In this document: piece by piece, positions 57,588 to 64,000 of the stretch
How the letters are laid out: every line of letters begins with the position of its first letter
Numbering within the stretch: position 1 is the first letter of the stretch
Origin: Streptomyces sp. NBC_01304
GTDB lineage: Bacteria > Actinomycetota > Actinomycetes > Streptomycetales > Streptomycetaceae
NCBI RefSeq assembly: GCF_035975855.1
Contig: NZ_CP109055.1
Location: 7,006,001-7,070,000 of the forward strand
Length of the DNA: 64,000 bases
Direction: 5' to 3'
The notes under the pieces: generated by a model
Database searches by the model: none
What the model was told of the DNA's origin: nothing
Seen by the model: only the letters and a program-made list of their open reading frames with translations
Program-made: the position numbers and the translations under genes

Positions 57588-60167
57588 CTAGCCTGCGGCG
57601 GCGTCCGCCGCCTGCGCCTTCAGCGCCCGCTCCACACCGGAGCGCGACTCCGAAACCAGGCGCCGCAGCGCCGCGTTCGGCTCCGCGGACCCGAGCCAGG
57701 CGTCCGTCGCGTCCAGCGTGCCCGCCGAGACCTGCAGCGCCGGGTAGAGCCCGACCGCGATCTGCTGGGCCATCTCGTGCGAGCGGGACTCCCAGACGCC
57801 CTTGACCGCCGCGAAGTACTTCTCCGTGTACGGGGCGAGGAGCGCGCGTTGGTCGGTCTGGACGAAGCCGCCGATCACCGCTTCCTGCAGCGCGTTGGGG
57901 AGCTTGTCCGACTCGACGACCGACGCCCATGCCTCGGCCTTGGCCTCGGCGCTCGGGCGGGCCGCACGCGCGGTGGCCGCGTGCCGCTCGCCGGCCGCGG
58001 TCTTGTCGCGCGCGTACTCGGCGGCGATCGCCGCCTCGTCCGCACGGCCGGTCGCCGCGAGACGCTGCAGGAACGCCCAGCGCAGCTCGGTGTCGACCGC
58101 GAGCCCCTCCACCGACTGGGAGCCGTCCAACAGGGCGGCCAGGAAGTCGAGTTGCTCGTCCGTACGCGCCGTCGCGGCGAAGGCGCGCGCCCACGCCAGC
58201 TGGTGGTCGCTGCCCGGCTCGGCGGACTTCAGGTGGGCCAGCGTGGCCTCGGTCCAGCGGGCCACGCCCTGCTCGCGCCACTCGGGGGCCGAGTACAGGT
58301 CGAGCGCCAGCTTCACCTGCCGGTGCAGCGACTGCACCACACCGATGTCCGACTCCTTGCCGATGCCCGACAGGACCAGCGACAGATAGTCGCGCGTCGC
58401 CAGCTCGCCGTCCCGCGTCTGGTCCCAGGCCGAGGCCCAGCACAGCGCGCGCGGCAGCGAGGCCTCGAAGTCGCCCAGGTGCTGGGTGACATGACGCAGC
58501 GACTCGGCGTCCAGGCGGACCTTGGCGTACGACAGGTCGTCGTCGTTGAGCAGGATCACCGCGGGACGGTGCCGGCCGACCAGCTCGGGCACCTCGGTGA
58601 GGTCACGGTCGAGGATGTCGAGCTCGATCCGGTCCGAGCGCACCAGCTTGCCGGAGCTGTCGTCGAGGTCGTACAGGCCGATCGCGATGCGGTGCGGCCG
58701 AAGGACCGGCTCGCCCTTGGCGCCCGCGGGCAGGGCCGGGGCCTCCTGGCGTACCGCGAAGGAGGTGATCGTGCCGTTGGCGTCGGTCTCGATCGCCGGG
58801 CGCAGGACGTTGATGCCCGCGGTCTCCAGCCACGCCTTCGACCAGGCCTTCAGATCGCGGCCGCTGGTCTCCTCCAGCTTGCCGAGGAGGTCGGACAGGC
58901 GGGTGTTCCCGAAGGCGTGCGCCTTGAAATAGGCCTGCACCCCGCTGAAGAACTCGTCCATCCCCACATACGCGACAAGCTGCTTGAGGACGCTCGCGCC
59001 CTTGGCGTACGTGATGCCGTCGAAGTTCACGAGAACGTCATCGAGGTCGCCAATTTCAGCCATGATCGGATGGGTCGACGGCAGCTGGTCCTGCCGGTAC
59101 GCCCACGTCTTCATGGAGTTGGCGAACGTCGTCCACGAGTGCGGCCACTTCGAGCCCTCGGCGTACGCCTGGCAGGCGATGGACGTGTACGTCGCGAAGG
59201 ACTCGTTCAGCCAGAGGTCGTTCCACCACTCCATGGTCACGAGGTCGCCGAACCACATGTGGGCGAGCTCGTGCAGGATCGTCTCGGCCCGCACCTCGTA
59301 CGCGGCGTCCGTGACCTTCGACCGGAACACGTACTGGTCGCGGATGGTCACCGCACCCGCGTTCTCCATGGCCCCCGCGTTGAACTCGGGCACGAAGAGC
59401 TGGTCGTACTTCTCGAAGGGGTACGCGTAGTCGAACTTCTCCTGGAACCAGTCGAAGCCCTGCCGCGTCACGTCGAAGATCGCGTCGGCGTCCAGGAACT
59501 CGGCGAGCGAGGGCCGGCAGTAGATGCCGAGCGGCACGCTCTGCCCGTCCGGGCCCTCGTAGCTGCTGTGCACCGAGTGGTACGGACCCACGATCAGCGC
59601 CGTGATGTACGTCGAGATCCGCGGCGTCGGCGCGAACACCCACACATCGCCCGACGGCTCGGGCGTCGACGAGTTGGAAATGACGGTCCAGCCGGACGGC
59701 GCCTTCACGGTGAACTGGAAGGTCGCCTTCAGGTCGGGCTGCTCGAACGAGGCGAAGACGCGGCGGGCGTCCGGCACCTCGAACTGGGTGTACAGATAAG
59801 CCTGGTCGTCGACCGGGTCGACGAAGCGGTGCAGGCCCTCACCGGTGTTGGTGTACTCGCAGTCCGCGACGACCTTCAGCTCATTGGGCCCCGCCTGCAG
59901 GTTCGCGAGCGCGATCCGGGAGTCCGCGAAGACCGCCTTCGCATCGAGGCTCTCGCCGTTCAGCACGACCTCGTGCACGGTCGGCGCGACCAGGTCGATG
60001 AAGGTCTCGGCGCCCGCCTCGGCACTGCCGAAGCGCACGGTGGTGACGGACCGGTAGGTGCCGCCCTCCTGCGCGCCGCTCAGATCGAGGTCGATCTCGT
60101 ACGCGTCCACGGTGAGCAGGCGCGCCCGCAGCTGCGCCTCTTCGCGGGTGAGATTGGTGCCAGGCAC
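57588..60167 (-). CDS. pepN: Aminopeptidase N (M1 family)
   Basis: 859 residues. Exopeptidase motif GAMENAGAVTIRDQYVF and zinc site HELAHMWFGD with the third ligand Glu in WLNESFATY. The N-terminal beta domain (YEIDLDLSGAQEGGTYRSVT) and the C-terminal helical domain are complete, and length fits actinobacterial PepN (about 860). Releases N-terminal residues from cytoplasmic peptides. Start: GTG at 60167 after AGGAG at eight bases, reading MPGTNLTREEAQLR; an upstream ATG at 60224 lacks a site. Confidence 0.95.
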   Translation of the reverse strand: MPGTNLTREEAQLRARLLTVDAYEIDLDLSGAQEGGTYRSVTTVRFGSAEAGAETFIDLVAPTVHEVVLNGESLDAKAVFADSRIALANLQAGPNELKVVADCEYTNTGEGLHRFVDPVDDQAYLYTQFEVPDARRVFASFEQPDLKATFQFTVKAPSGWTVISNSSTPEPSGDVWVFAPTPRISTYITALIVGPYHSVHSSYEGPDGQSVPLGIYCRPSLAEFLDADAIFDVTRQGFDWFQEKFDYAYPFEKYDQLFVPEFNAGAMENAGAVTIRDQYVFRSKVTDAAYEVRAETILHELAHMWFGDLVTMEWWNDLWLNESFATYTSIACQAYAEGSKWPHSWTTFANSMKTWAYRQDQLPSTHPIMAEIGDLDDVLVNFDGITYAKGASVLKQLVAYVGMDEFFSGVQAYFKAHAFGNTRLSDLLGKLEETSGRDLKAWSKAWLETAGINVLRPAIETDANGTITSFAVRQEAPALPAGAKGEPVLRPHRIAIGLYDLDDSSGKLVRSDRIELDILDRDLTEVPELVGRHRPAVILLNDDDLSYAKVRLDAESLRHVTQHLGDFEASLPRALCWASAWDQTRDGELATRDYLSLVLSGIGKESDIGVVQSLHRQVKLALDLYSAPEWREQGVARWTEATLAHLKSAEPGSDHQLAWARAFAATARTDEQLDFLAALLDGSQSVEGLAVDTELRWAFLQRLAATGRADEAAIAAEYARDKTAAGERHAATARAARPSAEAKAEAWASVVESDKLPNALQEAVIGGFVQTDQRALLAPYTEKYFAAVKGVWESRSHEMAQQIAVGLYPALQVSAGTLDATDAWLGSAEPNAALRRLVSESRSGVERALKAQAADAAAG

Positions 60168-60292
60168 GCGGTCATCTCCTCGTTGAGCCGGATATGTCGT
60201 TCGGTTTTCCCGCCATCCTTCCACGGTGCCCCCGAAAGGGCCGGTCGCATTTGCTCTGGGCAGGGATCCGACTGTTGGGCATCCTGGGGTAC

Positions 60293-61042
60293 GTGCTGGA
60301 GATCAAGGGGCTCGGCCACGCGTACGCGGACGGTCACCGGGCCGTCGACGGGATCGACCTCGACATCGCCCGGGGCGAACTGGTCTCGCTCGTCGGCCCC
60401 TCCGGCTGCGGCAAATCGACGCTCCTGCGCTGCGTGGCCGGGCTGATCACGCCGAGCGAGGGCGCGGTGGTCATCGACGGCAAGGTCGTCGACCGGGTCC
60501 CGGACGCTCTCGCGGTCGTCTTCCAGGACTACACCCGCTCGCTCTTCCCCTGGCTGTCCGTACGCGACAACGTGGCCCTCCCGCTGCGCCGCCGCGGCAG
60601 CGCCCGGGCCGCACGCCGGGCCGCGGCGGAGGAGGCCCTGGCGGCGGTCGGCCTCGAAGGAGCAGGCCGCAAGTATCCCTGGCAGCTCTCCGGAGGCATG
60701 CAGCAACGGGCCGCGCTCGCAAGGGCGTTGGCGTACCGCCCCACCCTCCTCCTCATGGACGAGCCCTTCGGCTCGGTCGACGCACAGACCCGCGAGGACC
60801 TGGAGGACCTGCTCCTCACGGTGCGCGGCTCGGACGGGATGACCATCCTCCTCGTGACGCACGACATCGACGAGAGCGTGTACGTGGGCGACCGCGTCGT
60901 CGTCCTCACCGGCGCGCCCGGCCGCGTACGCCTGGACCTGCCGGTCCCGCTTCCCGCGCCCCGCGATCAGATAGCCACCCGCGAGCTGCCCGCCTTCGTG
61001 CGGCTGCGGGCCGAGGTCGGACGGGCGGTGCGGCGGCCATGA
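60293..61042 (+). CDS. ABC transporter ATP-binding protein (SsuB/TauB type), orphan
   Basis: 249 residues. Walker A GPSGCGKST, Q-loop VVFQDYTRSLFPWLSV, signature LSGGMQQRAALARAL, Walker B LLLMDEPFGSVD, H-loop VTHDIDESVYV. The family powers import of nitrate, sulfonates, taurine or related anions, yet no permease or binding protein is adjacent. The GTG at 60293 (reading VLEIKGLGHAY) was chosen to match the family start; the ribosome site (TGGGG) is weak. Its stop overlaps the FAD monooxygenase start by four bases, an unusual pairing. Confidence 0.85.
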   Translation: MLEIKGLGHAYADGHRAVDGIDLDIARGELVSLVGPSGCGKSTLLRCVAGLITPSEGAVVIDGKVVDRVPDALAVVFQDYTRSLFPWLSVRDNVALPLRRRGSARAARRAAAEEALAAVGLEGAGRKYPWQLSGGMQQRAALARALAYRPTLLLMDEPFGSVDAQTREDLEDLLLTVRGSDGMTILLVTHDIDESVYVGDRVVVLTGAPGRVRLDLPVPLPAPRDQIATRELPAFVRLRAEVGRAVRRP

Positions 61043-62286
61043 CGGACCGGGTTCTCGTGGCGGGCGCCGGGATCGGCGGGCTGACGGCAGCGCTGTCGCT
61101 GCATGCGGCCGGACTGCCGGTGCAAGTGGTGGACGCGGCGCGGTCGTTGCGTCCCGTGGGCGTGGGCATCAACCTCCTGCCGCATGCCGTACGGGAGCTG
61201 ACGGAGCTCGGCCTCGGCGACGCGCTCGCCGCGACCGCCGTGCCCACCGCCGAGATGGTCCACTTCGACCGGCACGGCAACCGCATCTGGGGCGAGCCGC
61301 GCGGACTCGCCCTCGGCTACCACTGGCCCCAGTACTCGCTGCACCGCGGGGAGTTGCAGCGCATCCTGCTCGACGCGGCGGTCGCGCGGATCGGTCCGGT
61401 GCGGACCGGGGCGGCGGTGCTCGGCTTCGAGCAGCTGCCCGGCGACGGCGGGGTGCGGGTGTCGTTCTCCGGGCAGCGGCCCGCCGAGACCGTGTCCGTC
61501 CTGGTCGGGGCCGACGGCCTGCACTCCGCGGTCCGCGCGCAGCTGCACCCCGGCGAGGGCCCGCCGCTCTGGAGCGGCATCCGCATGTGGCGGGGCATGA
61601 CCCGCGGCGAGCCGTTCCTCACGGGCCGTACGGTCGCGGTCCTCGGCTGCAACGCCACGGCCAAGCTGGTGGCGTACCCCGTGTCGCGGGCCGCCGAGTC
61701 GGAGGGGGCCGCGCTGATCAACTGGGTCGCGGAGGTGCGGTCGGGGGCTTCGCCGGGCGGGGCGGACTGGGACCGGGCCGGTCAACTCGCCGACGTGCTG
61801 CCGCTGTTCGCGTCCTGGAAGGTGCCGTGGCTGGATGTGCCCGGCCTCATCTCCGCGACCTCGCGGATCCTGGAGTACCCCATGGTGGACCGGGATCCCC
61901 TGTCGTCGTGGGGCCTCGGCCGGGTCACCCTGCTCGGCGACGCCGCGCATCCCATGTATCCGATCGGCTCCAACGGGGCGTCCCAGGCGGTCCTGGACGC
62001 GCGCGTCCTTGCCCGGTGCCTGGCCCTTGCCTCCTCGCCGGAGGCGGGGCTGCGGGCGTACGAGGCGGAGCGGTTGCCGGCCGTGAACGCGCTGGTTCTG
62101 GCGAACCGGGAGATGCCGGCGGATCGCTTGCTGCGGGCTGTGGCGGATCGGGCGCCGGCCGGGTTCGACCGGGTCGAGGACGTGCTCACTCCTGCGGAGC
62201 TGGGCTCGATCGAAGCGGCGTATCGGCGGACCACGGGGACGGATGTGGCGTTGCTGAACGGGCGCGGGTCGTGGTCGGTTCGGTAG
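61039..62286 (+). CDS. FAD-dependent aromatic hydroxylase/monooxygenase
   Basis: 415 residues, class A flavoprotein monooxygenase. FAD motifs: GAGIGGLTAALSLHAAG (GxGxxG), the DG motif LVGADGLHSAVRAQL, and the GD motif VTLLGDAAHPMYPIGSNGAS. The residues after the GD motif resemble salicylate/3-hydroxybenzoate hydroxylases and PhzS. Probably hydroxylates an aromatic compound with NAD(P)H and O2. Coupled by ATGA to the orphan ABC ATPase upstream, suggesting the pair deals with uptake and oxidation of one substrate, although the transporter is incomplete here. A hairpin repeat follows. Confidence 0.87.
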   Translation: MTDRVLVAGAGIGGLTAALSLHAAGLPVQVVDAARSLRPVGVGINLLPHAVRELTELGLGDALAATAVPTAEMVHFDRHGNRIWGEPRGLALGYHWPQYSLHRGELQRILLDAAVARIGPVRTGAAVLGFEQLPGDGGVRVSFSGQRPAETVSVLVGADGLHSAVRAQLHPGEGPPLWSGIRMWRGMTRGEPFLTGRTVAVLGCNATAKLVAYPVSRAAESEGAALINWVAEVRSGASPGGADWDRAGQLADVLPLFASWKVPWLDVPGLISATSRILEYPMVDRDPLSSWGLGRVTLLGDAAHPMYPIGSNGASQAVLDARVLARCLALASSPEAGLRAYEAERLPAVNALVLANREMPADRLLRAVADRAPAGFDRVEDVLTPAELGSIEAAYRRTTGTDVALLNGRGSWSVR

Positions 62287-62295
62287 GGACATTTT

Positions 62296-62439
62296 CCCCA
62301 CCCCGCCCCTTCCCGAAATCCTGCGGAGCTGTGTCCTCAAGCGCCGGACGGGCTGATTTCATCAGCCCGTCCGGCGCTTGAGGACACAGCCAGAAGGGCG
62401 GAAGGCGTCGCAGCCTTACGGGAAGGGGCGGGGTGGGGG
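62296..62439. repeat. Dispersed hairpin repeat, complete copy
   Basis: Left outer arm CCCCACCCCGCCCCTTCCCG and AAATCCTGCGGA, inner hairpin arms of 30 bases (62328-62357 and 62361-62390) around TTC with core CAAGCGCCGGACGGGCTGAT, then the right outer arm CGGGAAGGGGCGGGGTGGGG. Unlike the other complete copies it lies between two genes in the same direction. Confidence 0.9.
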
Positions 62440-62497
62440 AAATTTGATGTCTGAAATCCGCCGGAACCTACCCACCCACCTGAGCCACGCTGATCCC

Positions 62498-64000
<1,503 letters not shown>

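Overview
The window is high-GC actinobacterial chromosome, almost certainly Streptomyces. The evidence is strong G/C bias at third codon positions, frequent GTG starts, many 4-base ATGA gene overlaps, a conservon (cvnABCD plus P450), a csn-type chitosan-oligosaccharide operon, and a PknG-family kinase locus. Most of it reads as core chromosome with a few accessory insertions. No rRNA, tRNA, CRISPR array, integrase or intact insertion sequence was seen.

Layout. 1-4 kb: 3' part of ettA, a hotdog thioesterase, an unknown protein, a group II truncated haemoglobin (minus) and a PCMT-like methyltransferase. 4-15.4 kb (all minus): a seven-gene signalling operon that reads, in transcription order, four-TM membrane protein, glutamate/aspartate-type binding protein, coiled-coil protein, PknG-like kinase, PP2C phosphatase, VWA protein, FHA protein. 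It resembles the mycobacterial glnX-glnH-pknG locus extended with a phosphatase and a phosphothreonine reader. 15.7-18.2 kb: a polymorphic toxin (Flp-pilin-like export signal, C-terminal deaminase) with its SUKH-4 immunity gene. 18.5-20 kb: a small ECF sigma operon. 20.2-23.9 kb: a large secreted subtilase.

24-31 kb (minus): the csnR-E-F-G-H-K operon (ROK repressor, ABC importer without its own ATPase, GH4 glycosidase, sugar kinase) behind a palindromic operator. 31-36 kb: an HNH nuclease, an MscS channel, and a PadR-controlled ABC exporter. 36-42 kb: a secreted GH84-like hexosaminidase, an 80-residue repeat peptide fitted tightly ahead of malQ, and a small membrane protein. 42-51 kb: MarR, two EamA exporters, LysR, a carboxylesterase, and a MocR regulator divergent from a LysE exporter. 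51-53 kb: a methyltransferase and class I terpene synthase pair. 53-57.4 kb (minus): cvnABCD with a CYP157-like P450 that lacks the ExxR motif. 57.6-64 kb: pepN, an orphan ABC ATPase overlapping an FAD monooxygenase, a DUF1203 protein, and asd running off the window end.

A dispersed hairpin family occurs five times, mostly between convergent genes. Its parts are a CCCCACCCCGCCCCTTCCCG outer arm and an inner arm containing CGCCGGACGGGCTG. It probably acts as a bidirectional terminator. The strongest candidates for something undescribed are the repeat peptide ahead of malQ, the methyltransferase/terpene synthase pair beside the conservon, and the Flp-signal deaminase toxin. All functional statements come from reading motifs and family knowledge; no database search was run.
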